In this document: in pieces, positions 45,841 through 55,286 of the stretch
How positions within the stretch are numbered: position 1 is the stretch's first letter
How the letters are laid out: every line of letters begins with the position of its first letter
Assembly (NCBI RefSeq): GCF_016234775.1
Contig: NZ_JACRAH010000037.1
Span: 1 to 64,000 of the forward strand
Source of the DNA: Aquabacterium sp.
Lineage (GTDB): Bacteria; Pseudomonadota; Gammaproteobacteria; Burkholderiales; Burkholderiaceae_C
Reading direction: 5' to 3'
DNA: 64,000 bases
The notes under the pieces: generated by a model
What the model was told of the DNA's origin: nothing
Seen by the model: the letters and a program-made list of their open reading frames with translations, nothing else
Database searches by the model: none
Made by a program: the position numbers and the translations under genes

Positions 45841-46602
45841 ATGGAATTTCTTCTCGACCCCAACATCTGGATTGCCTTTGGCATGCTCACCGCCCTTGAG
45901 ATCGTGCTGGGCGTAGACAACATCATCTTCATCTCGATCCTGGTAGGGCGCCTGCCTGCAGAGATGCGCGACAAAGCACGCCGCCTGGGACTGGGCTTCG
46001 CCATGATCTCCCGCTTGATGCTGCTCTTTTCGCTGAGCTGGGTCATGGGCCTGACCGCCGATCTGTTCACAGTACTGGGCAAAGGCATCAGCGGCCGCGA
46101 TCTGGTCTTGCTGCTGGGTGGTCTGTTCCTGCTTTACAAGGCCTCGCACGAGATCTTTGTTGAAGTTGAAGCCCGTGAGGACGACCATGCCCCCGACACC
46201 GACCCAGCTGTCATCAAGGCAGCCGGCCAGCGCTTGTTCTGGGGCATCATCGGCCAGATCGCCATCATCGATATCGTGTTCTCGTTGGACTCGGTGATCA
46301 CCGCAGTCGGCATGGTCGACAAGCTCGGTGTGATGATCGCCGCCGTGATCGCATCTGTTGGCGTGATGCTGTTCGCAGCCAAGCCGATTGGAGAGTTCGT
46401 GGACAAACACCCCTCCGTCAAGGTGCTGGCGCTGGCGTTCCTGGTCATGGTGGGCATGGCACTGACTGCCGAGTCACTGGACATGCACGTCCCTAAGGGC
46501 TACATCTACGCTGCCATGGCCTTCTCTCTGGCTGTAGAGGCGCTCAACATCAGGTCGCGAGCCAAGCGCCTGGCCCTCAAGGCACAAGCGCAGCAGGTCT
46601 GA
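45841..46602 (+). CDS. TerC-family integral membrane protein
   Basis: A 253-residue polytopic protein with about seven TM helices. Family signatures are 'ALEIVLGVDNIIFISIL' (acidic motif in TM1), 'RDLVLLLGGLFLLYKA', 'AIIDIVFSLDSVITAVGM' and 'AMAFSLAVEALNIRSR'. TerC/Alx-type proteins are linked to tellurite resistance and manganese export at the membrane, which supplies metal to secreted proteins. It follows the hairpin at 45774-45839. I do not assign a gene symbol because several paralogous families share this fold. Confidence 0.88.
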   Translation: MEFLLDPNIWIAFGMLTALEIVLGVDNIIFISILVGRLPAEMRDKARRLGLGFAMISRLMLLFSLSWVMGLTADLFTVLGKGISGRDLVLLLGGLFLLYKASHEIFVEVEAREDDHAPDTDPAVIKAAGQRLFWGIIGQIAIIDIVFSLDSVITAVGMVDKLGVMIAAVIASVGVMLFAAKPIGEFVDKHPSVKVLALAFLVMVGMALTAESLDMHVPKGYIYAAMAFSLAVEALNIRSRAKRLALKAQAQQV

Positions 46603-46622
46603 TCCCGGCCAGAAGCGAGCAG

Positions 46623-46654
46623 GCGAAGCGGCACCTGGAAGGTCTGCGCTTCGC
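46623..46654 (+). terminator. nested hairpin after terC
   Basis: GCGAAGCG (46623-46630) and CGCTTCGC (46647-46654) form an 8-bp stem; inside it ACCT (46633-46636) and AGGT (46640-46643) pair again. There is no U-tract. The remaining 110 bases before xth show no other clear signal. Confidence 0.45.
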
Positions 46655-46767
46655 CCAGTTGCATCAAGGGCACAATCAAGGTGTCGCCACCCAGACGTGT
46701 AGCCAGGTTTGTCACCAGCAATCGCGAACAGGTGGCAAGCCATTGACTACATCGCGCTTCACACACC

Positions 46768-47547
46768 ATGAGACTTGCCACCTGGAACGTCAACTCGCTG
46801 TCCGTTCGTCTGCCCCAATTGCTGGACTGGCTGGCTGCCAACCCGGTTGATGCGCTCGTGCTGCAGGAAACCAAGCTGACCGATGACAAGTTCCCTCATG
46901 CCGATCTGGCAGCTGCGGGCTATCAATCGCAATGGTTCGGCCAGAAGACCTACAACGGCGTGGCCCTGCTGACACGCACTGGCAGCACCGACATCGTCAG
47001 GAACATCCCCGGCTTTGCGGATGAGCAAGCCCGCGTGATCGCCGGTACCGTCCTCGATGAGACCGTGGGCAGCGTGCGCGTGATCGGCGGGTACTTCCCC
47101 AATGGCCAGGCGCCCGACAGCGACAAGTTCGTCTACAAGATGGGCTGGCTGGATGCGCTGCAAAACTGGCTCAAGCAGGAGTTGCAGACACATCAGAACC
47201 TCGTGCTGATGGGCGACTTCAACATCGCCCCTACTGATGCCGATGTGTATGACCCCGTGGCCTGGAAGGACCAGATCCACTGCACGCCGCAGGAACGTGC
47301 GCACTTCCAGCAATTGCTGGATCTGGGCATGCACGATGCCTTCCGCCTGTTCGAACAGCCACCCAAACCCTGGAGCTGGTGGGACTACCGCAACCTGGCC
47401 TTCCGCAAGAACCAGGGCCTGCGCATCGACCACATCCTGGTCAGCCATGCACTCAAGGCCAGAACCACCGCTTGTGTGATTGACAAGGCCCCACGCAAAA
47501 ACGAACGCCCCAGCGATCACGCGCCGGTCATCGTCACGATCGCTTGA
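46768..47547 (+). CDS. xth: exodeoxyribonuclease III
   Basis: A 259-residue AP endonuclease / 3'-5' exonuclease for base-excision repair. Motifs are 'LATWNVNSLSVRLPQLLDWL', 'ALVLQETKLTDDKFP' with the metal Glu, 'GGYFPNGQAPDSDKFVYK', 'LMGDFNIAPTDADVYDP' and 'LRIDHILVS' plus 'PSDHAPVI'. The normal size is conserved. It is near mutY and mutM, so several base-repair genes lie within 7 kb. Confidence 0.94.
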   Translation: MRLATWNVNSLSVRLPQLLDWLAANPVDALVLQETKLTDDKFPHADLAAAGYQSQWFGQKTYNGVALLTRTGSTDIVRNIPGFADEQARVIAGTVLDETVGSVRVIGGYFPNGQAPDSDKFVYKMGWLDALQNWLKQELQTHQNLVLMGDFNIAPTDADVYDPVAWKDQIHCTPQERAHFQQLLDLGMHDAFRLFEQPPKPWSWWDYRNLAFRKNQGLRIDHILVSHALKARTTACVIDKAPRKNERPSDHAPVIVTIA

Positions 47548-47577
47548 GCGATGATCGTGAGGCGCCCGTAACATGGC

Positions 47578-49170
47578 CTATTTATTCCTTTTGACAAAAT
47601 TGCTGTACTCGATCTGCCACGTACGCCCATCGTCTATCGAGCGACGGATGGATGCATAACCCGAGGCGGTGCTCCCGTCGTCGATTGCAAACAGGCCCGT
47701 TGTCGGCAGCTCAACCAATTGCTCCGAAATGTAGACATTAGCGGACATCTTGGTCCACGCATCGCTTGATTGAGCACGGTAATAGAGATCCTTCTCAGAC
47801 AAAGCGCTTCCTTGCATAAGCAAAGCCCCTGAAGCCAAGAGAACCGGTGCTTTCTCGTTGACCTTGAATGGGGAGTCTATGGTTTGCCAGGATTTGCCCC
47901 TATCCAACGTAAAGTGCACCCCTGCAAAGAAGCCTCCCAACCCACCTCCCGGTGAACTAAGCAAACCCAACGCGCCATTTGGGCTCGGCTGCACGTCAGA
48001 GATACGACGGCGCTCAGGGGCAGAGGTTTGCGTCCAGTTGCCTGACGAGAAATTGAACCAATGCAACTCGCCATTGGAAAGGGCGTAACCGAATCCTTCA
48101 GCCGTTGGCCATGCCCAGAAATTAGACGCACCGTTCCACATTGAGTAGCTAACATCAGCCGCTCGCACTGGCTTCCAATCTCCCTTATCAATCGAATCAG
48201 CACGATAGATCGTCACCTTGTTCCTGGTAGACAGCGCTACATACCAACCAACTTTGCTGTTGCCGTCTACATAGATCAAGTTGCCGGGCGGTAGGTTACC
48301 GGCACTCAAACGCTGCGGAATCCAATCCTCTCCCACTTTGACAATGGTATTGAACTCCCCGACCGCCACGAGCCGATTGCCTGGTTCTTCAACCGGCTTC
48401 AGCCAAAGCAAAGACTCCAGGCCATCAATGCCAATGCGACGCCACTTTCCCACCCAATTGCGAACGAGGATAGAGCCGACACGGCTAGCCGCAACCACTT
48501 CGCCAGAGGACAGTTCACATAAAGCATTGGCGCCTGCTGGGGTTTCCAGCGCAAATTCCTCCGTGCGATCGGCGGGATCGCGACGACTGTCCCAACCTGA
48601 GCCATTGACATGCTCCGCATACATGGCCGCATCGGTCGCAAATCGCTTGACGAGCTCGACGTTGGACTTGATCAACTCACTTCGCCCAACCAGCACACCT
48701 CCGCTCAGGTTCGTCACCACCAATCTGCCAAGATCTTGAGTTTCCCCCGGCTTGACGTTCAATCGACCAATCCGATCCTGCGCGGCGGGATTCAACTCGA
48801 CGAATATTGAGCCGGGAACGCCAGGGTATCCAACGTTGAAGCGCGCAATTTTGTAGCTGCCCGCAGGCACTGCGCCGACATACAAGGCTGTGTCCCGAGC
48901 TAGGCCCTTGGATACCTGATTCAGTTGATACCGAATGGTGAAGCCCGCCGTCTGATCAACCCGTTCCAGAACAACGCTATCGAACTGTCCTGAGCGTGGG
49001 GAATTGCTCGTGACACTCAGCATCAAGACGCCTTGGTTCGCTGACACGGCGTCCTTGCCCGGCACGTTCGCGACATGCAGCACCGTACCGCAGCCAGGCA
49101 TCGCACCGACAACAATCATCAACGCCAAGCCACGCAGTGACTGCCTGCGCCATTTTGTCCACTGACTCAT
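47578..49170 (-). CDS. orphan lipoprotein with BNR/sialidase-like repeats
   Basis: A 530-residue lipoprotein. The signal 'GLALMIVVGAMPGC' gives a lipidated Cys. Residues about 45-180 are an unassigned beta-rich domain, and about 205-525 look like a beta-propeller with Asp-box-like turns: 'LDRGKSWQTI' and 'DDGRTWQIE'. Sialidase catalytic residues are not recognisable. Base composition is visibly AT-richer than its neighbours, hinting at transfer. A very strong Shine-Dalgarno, GGAGGGGGG, precedes ATG 49170. Function unknown. Confidence 0.6.
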   Translation of the reverse strand: MSQWTKWRRQSLRGLALMIVVGAMPGCGTVLHVANVPGKDAVSANQGVLMLSVTSNSPRSGQFDSVVLERVDQTAGFTIRYQLNQVSKGLARDTALYVGAVPAGSYKIARFNVGYPGVPGSIFVELNPAAQDRIGRLNVKPGETQDLGRLVVTNLSGGVLVGRSELIKSNVELVKRFATDAAMYAEHVNGSGWDSRRDPADRTEEFALETPAGANALCELSSGEVVAASRVGSILVRNWVGKWRRIGIDGLESLLWLKPVEEPGNRLVAVGEFNTIVKVGEDWIPQRLSAGNLPPGNLIYVDGNSKVGWYVALSTRNKVTIYRADSIDKGDWKPVRAADVSYSMWNGASNFWAWPTAEGFGYALSNGELHWFNFSSGNWTQTSAPERRRISDVQPSPNGALGLLSSPGGGLGGFFAGVHFTLDRGKSWQTIDSPFKVNEKAPVLLASGALLMQGSALSEKDLYYRAQSSDAWTKMSANVYISEQLVELPTTGLFAIDDGSTASGYASIRRSIDDGRTWQIEYSNFVKRNK

Positions 49171-49275
49171 TTACCCCCCTCCGCGCACGCTGAATAGTGG
49201 TGCTTCGCCACTCAAATCGAGCGGGCGCCACTCTAACATCCTGCATCAACGCGGCTTGCCTACTTCGCTCATCAG

Positions 49276-50370
49276 TCAGTACTGAAGCAGCTTTCTCAAA
49301 GGGGCCGGTAGACCAACCTGCTCCAGATCTCGATGTGCCACCCATCGCCCGGAAGGTGACAAGCAACGCAAGCGCGTCACCCAATTTGCTGCCACGGCCT
49401 CATCGTCAACGATAACTCGGCATGGACGCAAGCGCCAATCCATATGAGTCAGCACATGCTTGATACCTGGCTGAAGCTCCATGGCGCATGATGTATCTCG
49501 AAGCAGATCAAGGATTGCCGACTCACTGTCCAGCAATGGCATGGTCCACAGCCCGGCCCACACGCCTTTGTCCGGCATCTGCTGCAACCAGACCTGCTTA
49601 CGCCATTCGAGCCACAGCCACCAGCTTTCGCGCTCAGAGCGCTTGAGCTTGCGCGTCTTGACGGGATAGCGCTCAGGAGCCCCCTGCACACGCGCCTTGC
49701 AGATGTCCGACCACGGGCAAGTGAGGCAGGCCGGCTTGCGCTGCGTGCACAAGGTGGCGCCCAGATCCATCAAGCCTTGCGTGTAAGACGGCATGTCGGC
49801 CGCCTTGTTCGGCAACACGGCCTGGGCCGCCTCCCACAAGGCGCGCTCATGCGTCTTGACGGACAGATCCTGATCCCAGCCCAGCACGCGGCTGAGCACC
49901 CGCTTGACGTTGCCATCCATGATGGAGATGCGCTCGTCAAAACAGAAAGCCGCGATTGCGGCCGAGGTGGATGGCCCGATACCAGGCAAGGATTGCAAGG
50001 CTTCACTGCTGGGCGGGAACTGCCCACCATGCAGGCTCACCACATCCTGCGCGCATCGATGCAGATTGCGGGCGCGGCTGTAATAGCCCAGACCGCTCCA
50101 CAGGGTCAGCACGTCGTCCAGCGGCGCCGCGGCGAGTGCCTGCACATCCGGGAAGCGTTTCAGAAAGCGCTCGAAATAACCCAGCACGGTCGTGACCTGG
50201 GTCTGCTGCAACATGATCTCGGAGAGCCACACGCGATAAGGATCGCGTACTTTCTGCCAGGGCAGATGATGCCGCCCTTCCTGATGCTGCCAGGCCACCA
50301 GGCGATCAGCCAGAACCGGGGTTACCTGCCGCGCATGCCGCAGCAGGCCGGCCGAGGTCGGGGCTGTCAT
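49276..50370 (-). CDS. mutY: adenine DNA glycosylase MutY
   Basis: A 364-residue glycosylase that removes A opposite 8-oxoG. The catalytic Glu lies in 'WLSEIMLQQTQV', the HhH-GPD is 'LPGIGPSTSAAIAAF' with Asp in 'ISIMDGNVKRVLSR', the [4Fe-4S] loop is 'CTQRKPACLTCPWSDIC' (C-x6-C-x2-C-x5-C), and a C-terminal NUDIX-like 8-oxoG-recognition domain follows. ATG 50370 overlaps the upstream GTPase stop by 4 bases, so the two are coupled. Confidence 0.94.
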   Translation of the reverse strand: MTAPTSAGLLRHARQVTPVLADRLVAWQHQEGRHHLPWQKVRDPYRVWLSEIMLQQTQVTTVLGYFERFLKRFPDVQALAAAPLDDVLTLWSGLGYYSRARNLHRCAQDVVSLHGGQFPPSSEALQSLPGIGPSTSAAIAAFCFDERISIMDGNVKRVLSRVLGWDQDLSVKTHERALWEAAQAVLPNKAADMPSYTQGLMDLGATLCTQRKPACLTCPWSDICKARVQGAPERYPVKTRKLKRSERESWWLWLEWRKQVWLQQMPDKGVWAGLWTMPLLDSESAILDLLRDTSCAMELQPGIKHVLTHMDWRLRPCRVIVDDEAVAANWVTRLRCLSPSGRWVAHRDLEQVGLPAPLRKLLQY

Positions 50371-52385
50371 GCCCCGGTGGTGACCTGAGCGGCCTCGGGC
50401 GATGACGCCAGATTCAGATCCAGCGACACGTGCTGCACGCCGGCACCAGCCTGTGCGGCCGACAGCGTGTCGGTCTGGGCCTGCTTGACCAGCTCGTCGA
50501 TCAAGGCCCCAAGATGCGTCTGCAACTGCAGCACGCGTTCATCCTGCGCCTGGACTTCCTGCAGGCGGGTGTCCAGCTCGTTGGATGCAGACTGGATGCG
50601 ATCCAGCGATTCATAACGGCGCTTGAAGTTGCGACGACGCTCGCGCAGCTGGCTGTCCACCTGTGCGGAGGCCGTCTTGTTCCACAGCTCGATGTCGTTG
50701 CTCACAGTCTCGAACACCACACGCAGACGCGAGATCAGCATGCGACGGAACTGTTCCTGGAAGCCAGGTTGCGCCAGCCTGAAGGCCTGGCTCAGGCCCA
50801 GATACTGCACGTAGTTGCGCTCAATGAGGTTGAGGTCATCGGTGTACTTGCGCACATCCAGCGGCACATCGGCCACCAGGCTGAAGCCGAACTCGGCATT
50901 GAGCTTGGCGTAGGAAGCCACGAGCATCGCGTGGATCTCGTCATTGCGTTGCTGCGCCTGCTCGATCAGATCACGCAGGCGAGCGCACAGGTCGATGAAG
51001 GATTTCTTGGCGCCCAGAGGCAACCAGGATCCGCCCAGCACCTGCTGCAGCACATCCACTTCCTGACGCAGCCGATCAGCCGACAGCTCATGCAAGGCAT
51101 TGCGCAACATGCGCGCATGCACGCTGCGCATGGCTTGCAGACGGGCCGTGCACTGCTCGAACTCGGTGGCTTCGGCCTGCACACGCTGCAGCATCAACTG
51201 AACCTTGCCGCTGCTCTTGCCACGCAGGCCACGCAACTCATGCAGTTGATCGGCAAACAGACGGCGCATCTCGCCAAAGCGGCGGTTGAGCTGTACCTGG
51301 AACTGCTGTGCGCCTTGCACCGCGGCCTGCCCCAGGTTCTCGCGGCGGCGCGGCAGCAAGCCTTCAGACAGCGCGTTCTCGAACGTCTCCAGGCGGCTTT
51401 CACCCAGGCCCGAATGGTTGCCTGTCAAGCGTGCAGCCAGGGCCTGGCGCGCCGAGATCGGGAACACATGGGCGGCGGGGATCTCCAGCGTTTGCGCCAC
51501 GCTGTCGCACTGGCGCTGAATCGTCTGCTCGACCTGCTCAGGCGTGCTGAGGGGGTCGGCCAGCGAGTCAATCTTGTTGAGCGCCACAAAGCGTGCCAGC
51601 GCCGGGCCGCAAAGGTGATCACGCCAGATCGACAGATCGGACTTGGTCACGCCCGTGTCGGCGCCCAGGATGAAAACGGTGGCATGCGCCTGAGGCAGCA
51701 GCCCCAGCGTCAACTCGGGTTCGGTACCGATGGCGTTCAGGCCAGGGGTGTCCAGCACCACCAGGCCACGCTTGAGCAGCGGGTGTGGCAGGTTGATGCG
51801 GGCATGGCGCCACACGGGCACTTCCACCGTGCCATCAGGCTGCAGGGGCGGATTTTCTTCAGGGCGTTCGGCATCCCAGAAACCCAGGCGACCAGCCTCG
51901 TCAGGCGTCACCATGCGGGTGCGCATGACCTCGCTGAGCGCCTGCGCCATGCCGTCCGGGTTGGACAGATCAAGCTCGATCCAGGTCCACTCCTTGGGCT
52001 GGCGGCGGTATTCGGCCAGCGAAGCAGCTTCCAGGCGGGTGTCGATCGGCAACAGCGACAAGCCAACGGGATCTTCGGCGTCGTAGCCCAACTCGACAGG
52101 GCACATGGTCGTGCGGCCAGCCGAGGCCGGCATCATGCGACGACCCTTGTCCGAGAAGAAGATGGCGTTGATGAGCTCGGACTTGCCGCGCGAGAACTCC
52201 GCGACAAACGCCACCATCAGCTTTTCGCCAGACAGGCGATGACGCATGGCCTCGAACCACTCCGCCGACGCGTCGTCAAGCAGATCGTGTTCGCGGGCAA
52301 AACGTGCCAGGGCAGCCAGTTTGGCGTCCGTGTCGGCACGCCACTGCCCAAGTGCATCCAGGTGGCTGGCAAAAGTCGGCATCAT
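50367..52385 (-). CDS. dynamin-like GTPase
   Basis: A 672-residue large GTPase. The P-loop is 'AEFSRGKS' (62-69) with the first Gly replaced by Ala, as I recall for this proteobacterial branch; the switch-I Thr lies in 'GRTTMCPVEL' and G3 is 'LDTPG' (211-215). G4 is 'NKID' (270-273). Long helices follow, as in membrane-remodelling dynamins, with no clear TM. A role in membrane maintenance is inferred. A TAGGAT lies 8 bases before ATG 52385, with no Shine-Dalgarno. Confidence 0.85.
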   Translation of the reverse strand: MMPTFASHLDALGQWRADTDAKLAALARFAREHDLLDDASAEWFEAMRHRLSGEKLMVAFVAEFSRGKSELINAIFFSDKGRRMMPASAGRTTMCPVELGYDAEDPVGLSLLPIDTRLEAASLAEYRRQPKEWTWIELDLSNPDGMAQALSEVMRTRMVTPDEAGRLGFWDAERPEENPPLQPDGTVEVPVWRHARINLPHPLLKRGLVVLDTPGLNAIGTEPELTLGLLPQAHATVFILGADTGVTKSDLSIWRDHLCGPALARFVALNKIDSLADPLSTPEQVEQTIQRQCDSVAQTLEIPAAHVFPISARQALAARLTGNHSGLGESRLETFENALSEGLLPRRRENLGQAAVQGAQQFQVQLNRRFGEMRRLFADQLHELRGLRGKSSGKVQLMLQRVQAEATEFEQCTARLQAMRSVHARMLRNALHELSADRLRQEVDVLQQVLGGSWLPLGAKKSFIDLCARLRDLIEQAQQRNDEIHAMLVASYAKLNAEFGFSLVADVPLDVRKYTDDLNLIERNYVQYLGLSQAFRLAQPGFQEQFRRMLISRLRVVFETVSNDIELWNKTASAQVDSQLRERRRNFKRRYESLDRIQSASNELDTRLQEVQAQDERVLQLQTHLGALIDELVKQAQTDTLSAAQAGAGVQHVSLDLNLASSPEAAQVTTGA

Positions 52386-52484
52386 GGGAATTGATCCTAT
52401 CTCAAGCCGTGGTCAGGCAAATAAGCTTATTCGACCGAGTTGGGACAAAACGTACAGACTTATTCGCCAATCAAGCCACAGCTG

Positions 52485-53315
52485 TCACCTTTTCTGACAA
52501 CTCGGGCAGAAAAAGGTCGAGCGTTGCCCCTGGGTAATGCGTTTGATGGGTGTGCTGCAAATCCGGCAAGGCTGGCTTTCGCGTCCGTAAACCTGGGTCG
52601 ACAGCTGGAAATGGCCTTGGGCACCATGCGCATTCTTGAAGTCTTTCAGGCTGGATCCGCCCAGCGCAACCGCCTGCCGTAAAACACCCTGTATTTCCTG
52701 AACCAGTTTCTCGCAACGAGGTTTGCTGAGTTTGCCTGCCGCCAATCGGGGATCGATGCCGGCACGAAACAGCGCTTCGCACGCGTAGATATTGCCCGCG
52801 CCCACCACGATATCGCCTACCAGCAAGGCCTGTTTGATGGCCACCTTGCGCCCTTTGAGTCGCTCGTGCAGGTAGGCCCCGGTCAGCTCGACATCAAAAG
52901 GCTCCAGCCCCAAGCCTGCAAGCAACTTGCCCGGCACGCCGGACTGCATGGACTCGCCCCAGATGACGGCACCAAATCGCCGAGGGTCCGTCAGGCGCAA
53001 TGTGCCCCTGTTGGTGATCATCTCGAAGTGATCGTGGATGCCTGTGGGCGCCAGTTGATGCCCGAAGGCCAGCGAGCCCGACATTCCCAGGTGAATCAAC
53101 AATCCACCTTGCCGGCCTTTCGAGTTCGAGAGAGGCAACCACAGGTATTTGCCACGCCGAAGCACCTCACCCACCCGCCATCCCGTCAGCGTGTCCACGT
53201 CATGACCAACCGGCCAACGCAGCGGCTTGCCCATGTGAATGGACTCGATGTGAGCACCTGCAATGCGGTCAGCAAAACTCTGTCGAGTGACCTCGACTTC
53301 AGGTAATTCAGGCAT
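52485..53315 (-). CDS. mutM: formamidopyrimidine-DNA glycosylase
   Basis: A 276-residue bifunctional glycosylase/lyase for 8-oxoG and ring-opened purines. It begins with the catalytic Pro-Glu of '[20 protein letters not shown]', has '[13 protein letters not shown]', the H2TH part '[20 protein letters not shown]' and ends with a Cys4 zinc finger, '[13 protein letters not shown]' plus 'FFCPSC'. The length matches the family. It is divergent from the TPR-lolB-ispE run. A GATAAT box lies 7 bases before ATG. Confidence 0.95.
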   Translation of the reverse strand: MPELPEVEVTRQSFADRIAGAHIESIHMGKPLRWPVGHDVDTLTGWRVGEVLRRGKYLWLPLSNSKGRQGGLLIHLGMSGSLAFGHQLAPTGIHDHFEMITNRGTLRLTDPRRFGAVIWGESMQSGVPGKLLAGLGLEPFDVELTGAYLHERLKGRKVAIKQALLVGDIVVGAGNIYACEALFRAGIDPRLAAGKLSKPRCEKLVQEIQGVLRQAVALGGSSLKDFKNAHGAQGHFQLSTQVYGRESQPCRICSTPIKRITQGQRSTFFCPSCQKR

Positions 53316-53322
53316 GTACGGA

Positions 53323-53328
53323 ATTATC
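53323..53328 (-). promoter_or_regulatory. GATAAT -10-like box 7 bases before mutM ATG
   Basis: On the minus strand GATAAT (53328-53323) ends seven bases before ATG 53315. Transcription from it would begin at or very near the start codon, and no Shine-Dalgarno lies between. Same layout as mutL and ftsY. Confidence 0.45.
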
Positions 53329-53405
53329 CGGTGTCAATCGGGTCCACTCGAACAGAAAGGATGGACCACTACATCAATAGAATGGCCACATCTGTTGGAG
53401 ACCAC

Positions 53406-55286
53406 ATGTCCCTCACGTTCGCGAAATTGCTCGCCACCACACCCAATCCCGCTAGCTCAAAAGCGCCTGTCCCTGGGCGACACAAGTCGACGGCACGCTG
53501 GCTGAACGTCGCCATGCTGGCGTTGAGCACCGTGAGTGCCGCGCAGGCAGCAGAGAATGACAACAAGGCACCAGCCACCAACGCGGCAACCACACCCGCT
53601 ACGGCAAGCAATGCCAAACCGCCCGTCCAGAACTCCCCCATGGACGCGCCCATGTTCTACCAGATCTTCCTGGCGGAGATGCTGGTCAACAACGGCGACC
53701 TGAATTCGGCCTATCAGCACTACCTGGAAGCCGCCAAGCAGCACAAGAACGGGCAGCTTTACCAACGCGCAGTGGAAGTCGCATTTCGCGCCCGCTCGCC
53801 AGAACTGGCCTTGACCGCCGCGAAAGCCTGGCGACAAGCTCAGCCGCAATCCAGGCAGGCGTCGGAATACACCGCAGAAATCCTGCTGGCCATGAACCGC
53901 TCGGCCGACCTGGCTGCACCATTGCGCAGCATCATTCAGTTGACGCCAACGCCCCAGCAGCCGCAATGGATTCTGTCCTTGCCACGCACCATGACGCGCC
54001 TGCAGGACAAGACCGCCGCGGCCCAGGTCATCGATGACGCCACGCAACCCTGGCGCCAGGCTCCTCTGGAGTTGGCAGAAGCCTGGTCCGCCAGCGCCGA
54101 GGGCTGGATGCATGCGCGCGACACCAACAAGGCCATGAACGCCTTGAACAAAGCCCTCGCGCTCAAGCCTCAACTGCTCAATGCGGGGCTCATCGCCATC
54201 GACCTCATGGACGCCAGCCCCCAGGCAGAAGCCGTCGTCAAACAACAACTGGCTCGCAGCGATGTGGCACCTGTGGTTCGTCTGGCGTACGGCCGCAAAC
54301 TGGCTGGATCACAGCGCTATGAAGAAGCCGCGCAACAACTGGAGCAGTTGCTGAAGGAGCACCCCGAGCAAACGGGCTCGTGGATCACACTGGCCGCCGT
54401 TCGCCTGGAACTCAAGCAGATCGATCAGGCAGAAGCTGCCCTGAAAACCCTGCTGAGCAAGGTCAAAAACGAGGGTCAGCCCGAGACGGCGCCCCCAGGC
54501 AGCCGCTCACCTGACGCCAACGAGGTTGATCAGGCTTATCTGCTGATGGCGCAGATCGCGGAACAACGCAATGACATCGCTCAGTCCCTGTCCTGGCTGG
54601 ATCGCGCCGATCCCAAGCACGAGCGAGTGAACATCCAGGGCCAACGCGCCCGCCTGCTGGTTCGCCAGGGCAAGATCCCGGAGGCCAGAAAGCTGATTCG
54701 CGACTTGCCGGAGGCGGAACCAAGGGATGCCGTCTTGAAGTACCAGGCGGAAGCCCAGTTGCTTCGCGATGCCCGTCAGGTGGAAGAAGCCTACAAGGTC
54801 ATGGCTGAAGCCACACTACGTTTCCCTGACGACAGTGATCTGCTGTATGACCAGGCCATGCTGGGTGAAAAGCTGCAGAAATACAGCGAAGCCGAAGCGC
54901 TGCTGCGCAAAGCCATCACGCTGGCACCAGACAACCCCAATGCCTTCAATGCACTGGGCTACAGCCTCGCTGATCGAGGCATTCGACTCGATGAAGCCCG
55001 CGTATTGATCAAAAAGGCGCTGGAGCTGCGCCCTGCTGACCCGTTCATCATCGACAGCCTGGGATGGCTGGAGTTCAAGGCAGGCAACCTCTCGGAAGCC
55101 GCTCGCCTGCTGAGCAGCGCCTATCAGACTCGCCCGGACCCCGAAATCGCAGCCCACCTGGGTGAAGTGCTGTGGACGCAAGGCAAAAAAGATGAGGCCA
55201 GCAAGGTGTGGCAAGACGCCCACAAGCGCGAACCCGACAACGACACGCTCAAAGAAACCTTGAAACGCCTTCAGGTCAAGCTGTGA
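53406..55286 (+). CDS. periplasmic TPR-repeat protein
   Basis: A 626-residue exported protein. The signal-like segment is 'WLNVAMLALSTVSAAQA' (about 34-50). The remainder is tetratricopeptide repeats, e.g. 'GQLYQRAVEVAFRARSPELA', 'AMNALNKALALKPQLLNA' and the C-terminal 'AEALLRKAITLAPDNPNAF' and 'DPFIIDSLGWLEFKAGNLS'. Such proteins next to lolB in Burkholderiales are thought to assist outer-membrane assembly; this is inference. ATG 53406 has GGAG upstream; 53361 and 53382 are weaker. Confidence 0.82.
   Translation: MSLTFAKLLATTPNPASSKAPVPGRHKSTARWLNVAMLALSTVSAAQAAENDNKAPATNAATTPATASNAKPPVQNSPMDAPMFYQIFLAEMLVNNGDLNSAYQHYLEAAKQHKNGQLYQRAVEVAFRARSPELALTAAKAWRQAQPQSRQASEYTAEILLAMNRSADLAAPLRSIIQLTPTPQQPQWILSLPRTMTRLQDKTAAAQVIDDATQPWRQAPLELAEAWSASAEGWMHARDTNKAMNALNKALALKPQLLNAGLIAIDLMDASPQAEAVVKQQLARSDVAPVVRLAYGRKLAGSQRYEEAAQQLEQLLKEHPEQTGSWITLAAVRLELKQIDQAEAALKTLLSKVKNEGQPETAPPGSRSPDANEVDQAYLLMAQIAEQRNDIAQSLSWLDRADPKHERVNIQGQRARLLVRQGKIPEARKLIRDLPEAEPRDAVLKYQAEAQLLRDARQVEEAYKVMAEATLRFPDDSDLLYDQAMLGEKLQKYSEAEALLRKAITLAPDNPNAFNALGYSLADRGIRLDEARVLIKKALELRPADPFIIDSLGWLEFKAGNLSEAARLLSSAYQTRPDPEIAAHLGEVLWTQGKKDEASKVWQDAHKREPDNDTLKETLKRLQVKL

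Noticed and set aside
50430-52394. 654-codon rightward frame opposite the dynamin-like gene
   Set aside because: The opposite strand encodes intact GTPase motifs; this frame has none and is His/Gln/Arg-rich as shadows in high-GC DNA are.
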